From Litoreibacter albidus (GTDB lineage: Bacteria; Pseudomonadota; Alphaproteobacteria; Rhodobacterales; Rhodobacteraceae): a stretch of DNA of 64,000 nucleotides. Where the stretch lies: positions 1 to 64,000 of the forward strand of contig NZ_FNOI01000005.1 of NCBI RefSeq assembly GCF_900107015.1. Reading direction: 5' to 3'. Made by a program: the position numbers and the translations under genes. Position 1 is the first letter of the stretch, and the number at the start of each line of letters is the position of its first letter. Below the pieces are notes generated by a model. It did no database searches. It had not been told where the DNA came from and saw nothing but the letters and a program-made list of their open reading frames with translations. Shown piece by piece: positions 1 through 8,302 of the stretch.

Positions 1-1545
1 CGCCGTCGCCGTGTCGCAGTTCGACGGGTTCAGCACCTCGCAGATTTCATACGTATAGACATAGCTGCCCGCCGTCGTCCCCGCCGCAACCGTAACGCTC
101 CCGTCAGCGTTCAGCGTGATGCTCCCCGCAGTCGGCGTCACATCAAGGCCCAGAGACGTCGTGCCGTCTTGCGCCGTGCCCGACCCGTTCAGCGTCACAT
201 CGCTCCCGATCGCAGGGTCCGCCACGCTGTTCAGCGTGTCATTCGCCACGACATTCCCGAGCACAGTCTCAACCGCGCCATTCACCGCAGCCGGCGTGTC
301 GTTATTCGCAACGATCGCCGAGGCGGCAATTACCTCGGTCGTTTCGTTATTTCCCGCCGCCCCAACAGAGCCACCGTTGCGATCATTCACCGCGCCGGTT
401 TGACCTTCAAACGTGACGGAACTCGAACCGTTTCCATCCGGAAGCAGATAGTCGAATGTACACTCGATTTCATTACTTCCCCCGACATGTGAGACATCAA
501 CTGTAGGCGAAGGCGTACAGACGAGAGACGAGATCGTTCCCGTCGACACAGTTGGCTGACAGGTCGCACCACGGGCGAAATTCGGCCCTTCGTTTGCGCA
601 GGTCAGTGTGAGGCCGGTGTAAGATTGCCCTTCGAAGATAGCCGTCGGCATGGACGAGAACGTAGGTACCATATCAGATGTTTCGCCGGAGACGCCCAAA
701 ATCCAGCCCTCACCGCCATTGGTGGGCCACAAACTTGCATCTGGACTTTCCATGTAGACCCTGAAGTACACTCTTGAAACGGCGTCCCCAGCTACGCGCA
801 CCGATCCGCAAGCCGCCTCTGCCGTGCATTGCGTTCCTGAACTACCGCCGTTCGACGGGGTGGCCGCATTGATGGAATTCCCGCTAACCGACAAATTTCC
901 GTTGCCGGAAAGCAAGCTAACCGAAGACGCACCGACAGACGAGCCTGGGACAAAATCCAATTCGACCGAAAAGTTTTTGCCCCCAGCAATACCACCCCAA
1001 CCGGCGAGATGCACAACCGCGTTAGAAACCGGTGTTCCGAAATCTATTTGTAAATCAGCAAAATACAAACGATCCGTTCTGGCTGCACCGGCAAGACGAG
1101 GGCCAAGTGTACGGGCTTCCAACAAAAACGCGTGGTTGACCCCTACATTTATCCCGCTCCCCGACGGCACTATTGGAAGTGACGTAAAGTGAGAGCTCAG
1201 GGGGCTAAAAAAAGAATTCATCGGCAAGACATGTGGATCGCCGAGGAAAGTCCCGCCAATCATCAGGCCCTGAGAGGCAAAAGTAGCAGAGTTGGCGAAT
1301 TGCTGGTTGAGTACGCGGATCGTCACATTCGGCGTCGGGGTAGATATAGCAGCAGAGGTGTTTCCCGAAGGATTGTTAGGATTATTGACCAGATTGACCG
1401 TGACGGGACCTTGCGTCGGTGTAGCAGAACCAGTCCCACCACCGCTCGCAAACATCTCGGAGGCAGACTGAGCGAATGAGGCGCCACACATCAAGAAAAA
1501 AAGAGCTACGACAAGTTTTAAGTTTGTGAAAAAACGCTTCTTCAT
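1..1545 (-). CDS. Large secreted repeat/adhesin-like surface protein, N-terminal 515 codons (3' end outside window)
   Basis: The frame is open from an ATG at 1545 down to base 1 with no stop, so at least 515 residues are coded and the C-terminus lies beyond the left edge. The N-terminus is a clear Sec signal peptide (MKKRFF, hydrophobic core, then SFAQ-SA). Residues about 50-290 look like a secreted beta-sandwich domain rich in G, S, N and T. Residues about 300-400 hold four to six Cys. From about residue 415 a cadherin/Ig-like surface-protein repeat begins (VLGNVVANDT, later GSYVYTYEICE and NPSNCDTAT), which in such proteins normally recurs many times. This suggests a long extracellular adhesin or matrix protein. 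A binding partner cannot be named. An AT-rich promoter region lies upstream. Confidence 0.8.
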   Translation of the reverse strand, partial: MKKRFFTNLKLVVALFFLMCGASFAQSASEMFASGGGTGSATPTQGPVTVNLVNNPNNPSGNTSAAISTPTPNVTIRVLNQQFANSATFASQGLMIGGTFLGDPHVLPMNSFFSPLSSHFTSLPIVPSGSGINVGVNHAFLLEARTLGPRLAGAARTDRLYFADLQIDFGTPVSNAVVHLAGWGGIAGGKNFSVELDFVPGSSVGASSVSLLSGNGNLSVSGNSINAATPSNGGSSGTQCTAEAACGSVRVAGDAVSRVYFRVYMESPDASLWPTNGGEGWILGVSGETSDMVPTFSSMPTAIFEGQSYTGLTLTCANEGPNFARGATCQPTVSTGTISSLVCTPSPTVDVSHVGGSNEIECTFDYLLPDGNGSSSVTFEGQTGAVNDRNGGSVGAAGNNETTEVIAASAIVANNDTPAAVNGAVETVLGNVVANDTLNSVADPAIGSDVTLNGSGTAQDGTTSLGLDVTPTAGSITLNADGSVTVAAGTTAGSYVYTYEICEVLNPSNCDTATA

Positions 1546-2257
1546 CGTTTGTTGCCCTGCAATATGGTCTCTTTTGACCGTTCTGAACACACTCACATAA
1601 AAGTGACAACTAGATTTCTTTTCTTAAAAGAAATTTATCATTTCTGTGAAAGGTGAAATTTTTTATGACGCGAAATCGCCAATTCAGATCAGCCGTATTT
1701 CGTTAGAATCGAAAATTCTGCCTCTAAATAACAGCTTACAGGTCGACGAACAAAACTGAGGCTCCATATCAGTGGTGTCATTATACCTATTAATAGACTT
1801 CGCGCCCTGAATTGGCCGTGAACTAGAAATTAAAATTCAGTTAATCTCGGGCAAAAAATTGTTGCAATGCTGCGACACAGAAAATCAATTTGGCTCTACA
1901 CTGACATAACCCAGCGCCTCAAACGCCACTTTCCCTGTGAGGTCGAGTTGCAATCAATTATGTCTGCGAGCAGCGCCTTGGCGGCTCTAAACGTTCGAGC
2001 AAAAGACGCGGGAGACACGCCACCATGTCATGCGAACGCTCTCTGTGGCGCCGGCGTGGCCTCTGGACTGCTCAAACACTAGAAAAGCGGCAAGTATGAC
2101 AGGTCCCGCCATAACCGACGGATCCGTATTGCGAGAACGTCAGGCAGGCTCATGGGGCGACGCCAGACCACAACCCGCTACAGCAAATCACCGCCCGCAT
2201 CCATCGCCGCAATCGACCTCTCCGCCATCATCATATTTTTGGTCGTGAGGCCCAAGC
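1546..2257. other. AT-rich intergenic region with no convincing gene
   Basis: About 710 bases separate the surface-protein start from the stop of the membrane-protein gene. The first 300 bases are clearly AT-rich compared with the rest of the window and should hold the promoter of the surface-protein gene. Short open frames exist on both strands, but none has a ribosome binding site or a recognisable protein. The region looks like regulatory and decayed DNA. Confidence 0.5.
1614..1634. promoter_or_regulatory. Inverted repeat upstream of the surface-protein gene
   Basis: Arms ATTTCTTTT and AAAAGAAAT (9 bp, perfect) flank a 3-base spacer, about 70 bases upstream of the ATG at 1545. The position fits an operator or a 5'-UTR hairpin of the surface-protein gene. 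No regulator is identified. Confidence 0.4.
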
Positions 2258-3253
2258 CTAGACAGCCGCTTCCTCTGCCTTGTTCGCAGAGTGAGTGCCG
2301 CGCCCACCGCTTGCCCAGTTCACCGCCTTCTCACCCAAAGTCTTGAACTTGTTAGACGCGGTTTCCAGCTTTGCCTCCCAGTCAGGGTTGGCGGTCTGAC
2401 CCTCGGTAACCTTGAAGAACGCCTGCAATAAACAAGCTATTGCAAAGGGTTCGATCACGGCTACTTTTACCGCCCACGCGAACAGCAAGGCGAAAACCAC
2501 TCCGCCGGCCGACCATGCGCCGGGCATCACGTAGACAACAGCCGCCGCCGGTGCCAACATCAACAAAAACACGAGCAGAGAGATGCCCCAAACGAACAGT
2601 GTCAGCCACGCTGCGTTTTTTTGCATAGGTTTGGCGTTCTGACCGTAGAGTACCAGCGCCTGTTTTGCAGATGCGTAAGGGTTTTCAGAACCTGTTCGCA
2701 GGCTGTGCGCAAGGATCACCTCGTCGACGAGACCCACCGCTAATTTAAGATAAGCTCGGACAAGCGACATGACTTTGTCGAGGCCCGGTATTGGCAGGAT
2801 CATCAGAAGTCCCTGAACCATTCCGGTGATCGCGTTAACGACACCCGTTATGAGTTGGTCGATACCAAACAGAACGGACGCCTCGCCGAAGCGTTCTGAC
2901 ACGATGCGACGGGCATAGGATATCTGACCTTGCCCGTCGGGCAATTCTCGCCCATCCAGCAACTCGACCATCACAGCAATATGTCCCGCCTTCACGATAT
3001 AAAGCAGGTACTCGCGCAGAAGATAGAGGATGCCAGCGGTAATGCCGAAACCCGCAATTCCGCCCCACATGGTGGTCGTGGTTTGAAAGTCGTCATCGCC
3101 GAAGCCACCGACACCATAGCCAATGCCAGCGCCGGTCCCTGTTGCCAGCACGTAGGCGACAGCGATCCCAAAGTAGACACTGATACGGAACAGCAAGAAT
3201 GGCATCGTCTTGCGCATAAGGGTAAGCGCCGTGCCCATGCTAAAATCCCACAT
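2258..3253 (-). CDS. Multi-pass inner-membrane protein of unknown function
   Basis: The 331-residue protein has hydrophobic segments near residues 18-40, 63-82, 130-160 and two strong ones at about 220-275. Between them lies an amphipathic region, and the C-terminal tail (about 295-331) is hydrophilic and charged. No enzymatic motif is visible. The start at 3253 is supported by GGGGA seven bases upstream. The gene stands alone between the surface-protein gene and an insertion sequence, and the IS end lies within 100 bases of its start, so its promoter may have been altered. Similar uncharacterised membrane proteins are widespread in proteobacteria, but I cannot name the family. Confidence 0.7.
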   Translation of the reverse strand: MWDFSMGTALTLMRKTMPFLLFRISVYFGIAVAYVLATGTGAGIGYGVGGFGDDDFQTTTTMWGGIAGFGITAGILYLLREYLLYIVKAGHIAVMVELLDGRELPDGQGQISYARRIVSERFGEASVLFGIDQLITGVVNAITGMVQGLLMILPIPGLDKVMSLVRAYLKLAVGLVDEVILAHSLRTGSENPYASAKQALVLYGQNAKPMQKNAAWLTLFVWGISLLVFLLMLAPAAAVVYVMPGAWSAGGVVFALLFAWAVKVAVIEPFAIACLLQAFFKVTEGQTANPDWEAKLETASNKFKTLGEKAVNWASGGRGTHSANKAEEAAV

Positions 3254-3346
3254 GAATAATCCCCTTTTTAAGTACTGAAATCGAGGTTTTCTTGTCAGCC
3301 GAACGAGGCCCTAAACCTGTCAACGGGTCAGCAATTCTTGTAGATA

Positions 3347-4330
3347 TGTACGGACTCTCGGGACACTTCCTGTAAATTACCCAATCTTGGGTGGAGGAAG
3401 TTTTTATGACTAACGAAGAACGTGACATTCGACGCAAGCTTAGAGTGCTCCAGCATGCTGAGAAGATCGGCAATGCACGCAAAGCATGCCGGTATTTTGG
3501 GATTGGGAGATCCAGCTTTTATAGATGGCGGGATGCCTATCAAAAGCATGGTGAGGCTGGCTTAAAGAATGCCAAATCAATTCCGAAGAACCCGGCCAAT
3601 CAAACACCTGCTGAGATCGTCGAGAAGGTTCTGTATCTGCGTCGCAAGTATCACCTGGGGCCCATAAGAATCGTTTGGTACCTAGCGCGCTATCACAGCA
3701 TCAAGATCTCGGATGCAGGGGTCTACCGCATTCTCAGACGCAATGGCCTAAATCGACTGCCCAGAGGCACACGCATGCGAAAGCTGCACACGAAACGATA
3801 TCAAAAGCAGGTTCCAGGTCACCACATCCAAGTAGACGTCAAGTTCTTGACCTTCAAAGGAAAACGTGGCGAGAAGGTGCGCAGGTTCCAATACACTGCA
3901 ATCGACGACGCAACACGTGTCCGGGCCCTCAAGGTCTATGAGAAGCATACGCAGGCAAACGCTATAGACTTCATCGATCACATTATCGAGAAGTTTCCAT
4001 TCCGCATTCGAGAAGTTCGGACTGACAACGGCCACGAGTTCCAGGCCAAGTTCCATTGGCACGTCGAAGACCTCGGGATCAGGCACGCGTACATCAAACG
4101 TGGAACGCCACAGCTCAACGGTAAAGTCGAGCGCTCACACCGATCGGATCAGCAGGAGTTCTACCAGCTTCTCAGTTACAAAGGTGACGTCGATTTGGAG
4201 GCCAAACTCGACGAATGGGAACGGTTCTACAACTTCGCCAGACCGCACGGTGCCCACAACGGGCAAACCCCTTACGAGGCGCTCAGAGACAAGCTACAGT
4301 AACCCCAAAAGTGTCCCATGGGTCTGTCGA
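3347..4330 (+). mobile_element. IS481-family insertion sequence (about 1 kb)
   Basis: A single transposase gene is bracketed by imperfect terminal inverted repeats at about 3347-3368 and 4309-4330. Both end inward in the same 9 bases (GGGACACTT on the left, its complement AAGTGTCCC on the right), and about 16 of 22 positions match overall. The exact outer ends and the target duplication are not certain. The left end sits in the upstream region of the membrane-protein gene, and the right end joins directly to the remains of a LuxR-type regulator. Confidence 0.75.
3406..4302 (+). CDS. IS481-family DDE transposase
   Basis: The 298-residue protein has an N-terminal helix-turn-helix (about residues 10-55, with KACRYFGIGRSSFYRW). 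An rve-type DDE core follows, with the three acidic residues visible in HIQVDVKF, VRTDNGHEF and NGKVERSHR, and a C-terminal YNFARPHGAHNGQTP segment typical of IS481 and related transposases. GGAGGAAG seven bases upstream selects the ATG at 3406 over an in-frame GTG at 3391. The gene is full length and undamaged, so the element may still be active. Confidence 0.9.
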   Translation: MTNEERDIRRKLRVLQHAEKIGNARKACRYFGIGRSSFYRWRDAYQKHGEAGLKNAKSIPKNPANQTPAEIVEKVLYLRRKYHLGPIRIVWYLARYHSIKISDAGVYRILRRNGLNRLPRGTRMRKLHTKRYQKQVPGHHIQVDVKFLTFKGKRGEKVRRFQYTAIDDATRVRALKVYEKHTQANAIDFIDHIIEKFPFRIREVRTDNGHEFQAKFHWHVEDLGIRHAYIKRGTPQLNGKVERSHRSDQQEFYQLLSYKGDVDLEAKLDEWERFYNFARPHGAHNGQTPYEALRDKLQ

Positions 4331-4743
4331 GCTTACAAATCGCCCTAGGCAGTGAAGCTCTCAACATCCAGACGGATATGTCCGTCACAATGAGCCCTGA
4401 TGCGAATGCGGCCGGCATCGGTTGGAACCTGATGAGCCGCCATACCGTCGCAGAGTTTGCAGAGCTACGCTCTGAACACGAGCCTGAATGGCGCGCGTGG
4501 TGTCAACTGGCCTTCGCAGGATTGTCGTCGCCCGGAGGTACGCAACCGATCGTAACCCTGACGACCCGCGAACAAGATTGCCTTGCATATGTCGCGGATG
4601 GATTGCGAACGGCGGATATTGCACATCGCCTCGGCGTGGCCGAAGTAACAGTAGAAATGCACCTGAGGAAAGCCAGAGCCCGTTTGCGCGCGCGCACAAG
4701 AGACCACGCAGTTGCGGTCGCGATTCGAAGAGGCCTCATTTAA
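4318..4743 (+). pseudogene. 5'-truncated LuxR-family (autoinducer-binding type) regulator
   Basis: The C-terminal 65 residues form a standard LuxR/GerE DNA-binding domain (LTTREQDCLAY, then ADIAHRLGVAEVTVEMHL, ending in the RRGLI seen in many rhodobacterial LuxR proteins). Upstream only about 70 residues remain of what should be a 160-residue sensory domain, and the frame runs into the right end of the IS481 element, whose terminal repeat supplies the only ATG (4318). No missing N-terminus is found on the other side of the element. The gene is therefore read as beheaded by the insertion or by a deletion following it. A short DNA-binding fragment could still be made from the IS-borne start. 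Confidence 0.75.
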
Positions 4744-5047
4744 GAGAAATTGAACTTGGTAGGTTGAGATTGTGTGAACGGGAACTCACTAAAATCAGAA
4801 TTCTGCTGACCCTCTGCCCCGCTGTCTGACGTCAACGCTTATGCGTCCAAATAGGGCAGTTTGCTAAGAGAGGGTTTGTTGCTCATCGTAGCTACCGAGG
4901 AGTGGACGATGAGAAAGATAACGAAGAGCCTCGGCGAGAAGATCCGGCTGCTCGTCAACTTCGAGGCGCATTGACCCAAGCTAATGTGACGACGGCGACT
5001 TGAAATCGCGCACGACAGTGAGGCGATTTCAAGAAGGATAAACCTAA

Positions 5048-5236
5048 TCTGATTACGACGACATTCTAGCACTCGAAGTCACGGAATATCTATCAGAAGA
5101 ACAACAAGAAAAAGGGTTCGTCAGGGACGACACACGTCCGCTTTTGCAGTGCCACTTCATTCGCCACGCACTTGCAGCGAATGCCGGCTTCCCGCCCCCA
5201 CTTAGACGCCTGACTATCGCTTGGAATGCTCTATAA
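5048..5236 (+). pseudogene. Orphan open-frame fragment of unknown origin
   Basis: Sixty-two codons are open after a TAA at 5045-5047, with no start codon and no ribosome binding site. The peptide includes YDDILALEVTEYLSEEQQ and, later, LQCHFIRHALAANAG. The second piece faintly resembles the histidine-rich segment of mutator-type transposases, but the match is too weak to assign. I treat it as a possible gene relic. Confidence 0.25.
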
Positions 5237-5351
5237 GGTGGTCAATAAATGCCCACGGGCGACTTTGGATCCCCGTGAGGTATTATCTGTGGTACGTTTT
5301 ACGTTAAATTAACTATTTTGCTGCTTCATCAGTGCATTGCAGCATTTAGTG

Positions 5352-5370
5352 GGCGGACTTCGTCTCCGCC
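5352..5370. other. GC-rich hairpin, possibly a tRNA/att remnant
   Basis: A perfect 6-bp stem (GGCGGA/TCCGCC) encloses a 7-base loop, followed by ACCCACC. The shape recalls a T-arm and the 3' end of a serine tRNA (CTCCGCCA), a common integration target. No acceptor, D or anticodon arm is present, so this is only a possibility. An old terminator is the alternative. Confidence 0.2.
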
Positions 5371-5723
5371 ACCCACCTTTGTTCGTTGAAAATCAATGAC
5401 TTACGAGTGAACATTGACCGGCGTCATTGCCAAGTTTTTTTGCCGAGCGCTTCGTGAGAAGCGAGTTCTAGCCTGCGAGATGATGCTTCCGAAACAGTGA
5501 TCCGGTTTTCAGGGGGCAGAGCACGAAGACTTGCCGCCTGATGTTATCTTTCTCGCAAAGCCGGTGTCGCACAGAACGCTCGCATCGGCCTTTTCACATT
5601 CAAAAAATTTGAAACACAAAAGCATGGACCACGACAAGTAGCCTAAGCCTGATACCAGTGGTGGTTCGTCAGAACAAAAAGGCGCGGCGTTCCACATTGC
5701 GGGGCCTATTCAGGTCAGGCCTT

Positions 5724-6047
5724 TCAGGCCGCCAATAGCCCCGTCGGGATGCCACGTCCGGAGATCATCCCCAGCTCCGCAATACGGTTCAGGATCGTCC
5801 AGTAGAGCTGCGCGGGGTCCGCTGTCCGCAGATGCAAAACCTCATCGGCCTCGGCCTTCGCGTCAGGGCTTCCGACCATCAGCGCGCCGCGCAGGTACAC
5901 CAATGACGGCAGCATTTGCAGCCGCTCCACCACGGGGGCCAGCGCCTCTAGGTCGCCCGTCACCAGCACCGCAGGGCCTGCCCGCGCACCTGTGAGCTGC
6001 CAAATCAGGTCATTTTCGTTCACATTGGAAATATCTGTATCCGGCAT
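5724..6047 (-). CDS. Small conserved protein of unknown function
   Basis: The 107-residue acidic protein starts at the ATG at 6047 (MPDTDISNVNEND), which has an AGGGGG ribosome binding site; an in-frame ATG further upstream has none. No signal peptide, membrane segment or catalytic motif is visible. Alternating hydrophobic positions in the middle suggest a small alpha/beta fold. It follows ychF on the same strand with a gap of about 95 bases and may be co-transcribed. I cannot name a family. Confidence 0.65.
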   Translation of the reverse strand: MPDTDISNVNENDLIWQLTGARAGPAVLVTGDLEALAPVVERLQMLPSLVYLRGALMVGSPDAKAEADEVLHLRTADPAQLYWTILNRIAELGMISGRGIPTGLLAA

Positions 6048-6141
6048 ATGGCCCCCTTTGTGCCGCCAAATTACGGCACCCGAGGGTCGCAACCTATGGG
6101 AAACCGCAGCCGATTTTCCCACCCTGACACAAAAAGCGAGG

Positions 6142-7239
6142 TTACTTGCTGAACAAGAAGTGCAGCACGTCTCCGTCTTTCACGGTATAGCCCTTGCCCT
6201 CGGCGCGCATCTTGCCCGCTTCCTTGGCGGGTTGCTCCCCCTTGAAGGTCACGAAGTCATCGTATGCGATCGTCTCCGCGCGGATGAAGCCCTTCTCGAA
6301 GTCCCCGTGGATGACGCCCGCCGCCTGTGGCGCCATGGTGCCCTCTTTGATCGTCCAGGCACGGGCCTCTTTCGGGCCGACGGTGAAGTAGGTTTCCAGA
6401 TGCAGCAGCTCGTAGCCCGCACGGATCAGGCGATCCAGCCCCGCCTCTTCCAGCCCCATCTCAGACAGGAACATCTCGGCCTCTTCGGCCTCCAATTGGG
6501 AAATCTCTTCCTCGATCTGGGCGGAGATCACCACATGCGCCGCCCCCTGCTCTGCCGCCATGACAGCGACCTTTTCAGAGAACTCATTGCCCGACGCGGA
6601 CGATCCTTCGTCGACGTTGCAGACGTATAGAATGGGCTTGGCGGTCAGCAATTGCAGCATTTTCCACTGCTTCATATCGTCGTCATCGACCTCAACCGTG
6701 CGCGCGGGCTTGCCGTTTTCCAGCGCGTCCATCGCCATCTTCATCAGACGTTCCTGCTGGACGGCTTCCTTGTCGCCACCGCGCACCTTACGCACGATAT
6801 TGACCAGACGTTTCTCGATGGATTCCATGTCCGACAGCATCAGTTCGGTCTCGATCACCTCAGCGTCCGCAACCGGATCAACACGGCCGTCCACGTGGGT
6901 CACATCGCCGTCTTCAAAGCAGCGCAGCACATGGGCAATTGCGTCGGTTTCGCGGATGTTGGCAAGGAACTGGTTGCCCAAACCTTCGCCCTTGGACGCG
7001 CCCTTCACCAGACCGGCGATGTCCACAAAGGTCATGCGGGTCGGGATGATCGACTTGGAGCCAGCGATTTCGGCCAAAGTATCAAGCCGCGCATCCGGCA
7101 CAGCGACCTCGCCCACGTTGGGCTCGATGGTGCAAAACGGAAAGTTCGCAGCCTGCGCCGCCGCCGTGCGGGTCAACGCGTTGAACAACGTGGACTTGCC
7201 TACGTTTGGCAGTCCGACAATACCCATCTTGAAACCCAT
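6142..7239 (-). CDS. ychF: Redox-regulated ribosome-associated ATPase YchF (Obg/OLA1 family)
   Basis: The length of 365 residues is the family norm. The P-loop is GLPNVGKST (residues 9-17) and the G3 motif is DIAGL. The specificity loop reads NVDE instead of NKxD, which is the known reason YchF prefers ATP over GTP. A coiled-coil insertion follows (about 130-205), and the C-terminal TGS domain (about 280-365) includes TYFTVGPKEARAW. The protein binds ribosomes and is implicated in translation quality and oxidative-stress control. Its promoter lies in the 186-base gap shared with the divergent trpA. Confidence 0.97.
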   Translation of the reverse strand: MGFKMGIVGLPNVGKSTLFNALTRTAAAQAANFPFCTIEPNVGEVAVPDARLDTLAEIAGSKSIIPTRMTFVDIAGLVKGASKGEGLGNQFLANIRETDAIAHVLRCFEDGDVTHVDGRVDPVADAEVIETELMLSDMESIEKRLVNIVRKVRGGDKEAVQQERLMKMAMDALENGKPARTVEVDDDDMKQWKMLQLLTAKPILYVCNVDEGSSASGNEFSEKVAVMAAEQGAAHVVISAQIEEEISQLEAEEAEMFLSEMGLEEAGLDRLIRAGYELLHLETYFTVGPKEARAWTIKEGTMAPQAAGVIHGDFEKGFIRAETIAYDDFVTFKGEQPAKEAGKMRAEGKGYTVKDGDVLHFLFSK

Positions 7240-7425
7240 GACACTCTCCTAAATCCGGTTGCGCGCATGTAGGGGCTGGGGGCGGGGCGGGTCAAGCATA
7301 TATGGGGTTTGACGCCGCGATCAGCGCCTACGCGGCCACCTTGCAGGAATAAATCCCCTCCCCCCGTTGATTTCCCCCCGCCGGATGGTGCAAACCGTTT
7401 CAAGCTATAAGTCAGGGGACGGCAC

Positions 7426-8217
7426 ATGACACGCATCGACGACACATTCGCGCGGCTGAAGGCCGAGGGCAAAAAGGCTTTCGTGACCTACGTTATGGCG
7501 GGCGACCCTGATGAGGCACGCGCGCTGGATGTGGTCAAAGGCCTACCTGCCGCTGGCGTTGACATCATTGAGCTGGGCCTGCCCTTCACCGACCCGATGG
7601 CCGATGGCGGCACTATCCAGCTGGCCGGCCAACGCGCGCTGGAAGCAGGCATGACGCTGGAGAAGTTTCTGCAATTCGTCCGCGACTTCCGCGCCGGTGA
7701 CAACACGACGCCCATCGTGATGATGGGCTACTACAACCCGATCTATTCGCGCGGCGTGGACAAGTTTCTGGTTGAGGCCAAAGAGGCCGGCATTGATGGC
7801 ATGATCATCGTGGACCTCCCCCCCGAGGAGGACGAGGAGCTGTGTATCCCCGCTCAAGCCGCTGGCCTGAACTTCATCCGTCTCGCCACCCCCACAACCG
7901 ACGCCAAACGCCTGCCGATGGTGCTGCAAAACACCTCCGGCTTTCTCTATTACGTCTCGATCACCGGCATTACCGGCACCGCTGAAGCTAGCGCCGCCGA
8001 CGTTGCGCCCGAAGTCGCACGGATCAAGGAAAGCACCGACCTGCCCGTCATCGTGGGCTTCGGCGTCAAAACGCCCGAAACAGCCGAGGCCATTGCAGGC
8101 GTGGCCGACGGCACGGTCGTGGGCTCCGCCATCGTGTCCAAGATCGCGAACGGCGAAAGCACCGAAGATGTGCTGGCCTTCGTCAAGTCCCTCGCCGACG
8201 GCGCGCATAGGGCTTAA
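7426..8217 (+). CDS. trpA: Tryptophan synthase alpha subunit
   Basis: The 263-residue TIM barrel cleaves indole-3-glycerol phosphate to indole and glyceraldehyde 3-phosphate in the last step of tryptophan synthesis. Both catalytic acids are visible: Glu49 in [11 protein letters not shown] and Asp60 in MADGG. The phosphate-binding loops GFGV and GSAIV are also present. GGGGAC precedes the ATG. The partner gene trpB lies about 15 kb away on the other strand beside trpF, so the alpha and beta subunits are not in one operon here. Confidence 0.98.
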   Translation: MTRIDDTFARLKAEGKKAFVTYVMAGDPDEARALDVVKGLPAAGVDIIELGLPFTDPMADGGTIQLAGQRALEAGMTLEKFLQFVRDFRAGDNTTPIVMMGYYNPIYSRGVDKFLVEAKEAGIDGMIIVDLPPEEDEELCIPAQAAGLNFIRLATPTTDAKRLPMVLQNTSGFLYYVSITGITGTAEASAADVAPEVARIKESTDLPVIVGFGVKTPETAEAIAGVADGTVVGSAIVSKIANGESTEDVLAFVKSLADGAHRA

Positions 8218-8249
8218 GCGGGCAATCCAAATCGCTGCATTGACTCGAA

Positions 8250-8290
8250 ACCGTCCAGATTGGTAACAACACTTAACCAATTTGGACGGT
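8250..8290. promoter_or_regulatory. Long inverted repeat in front of lldD (candidate operator)
   Basis: Arms at 8250-8264 and 8276-8290 (15 bp, one mismatch) flank an 11-base spacer, ending 12 bases before the lldD ATG. The core 8258-8282 (ATTGGTAA ... ACCAATT) matches the repeat in front of glcD (63508-63532) at 20 of 25 positions with the same 11-base spacing. TTGGT/ACCAA half sites are typical of FadR-type GntR regulators of lactate, pyruvate and glycolate genes. The repeat could also fold in the mRNA just ahead of the ribosome binding site. Confidence 0.65.
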
Positions 8291-8302
8291 AAGGGCTGCG
8301 AA

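Larger units (their letters stand above)
4744..5723. other. Gene-poor, apparently decayed region
   Basis: Nearly 1 kb lacks a convincing gene. It contains an uninterrupted 62-codon fragment without a start (5048-5236), a short GC hairpin (5352-5370) and scattered AT-rich stretches. Next to an IS and a beheaded regulator, the region is best read as the wreckage of former accessory genes. Confidence 0.5.

Noticed and set aside
5352-5370. A tRNA-Ser gene
   Set aside because: Only a T-arm-like hairpin and a CCGCCACC-like end are present; no anticodon or D arm precedes it.
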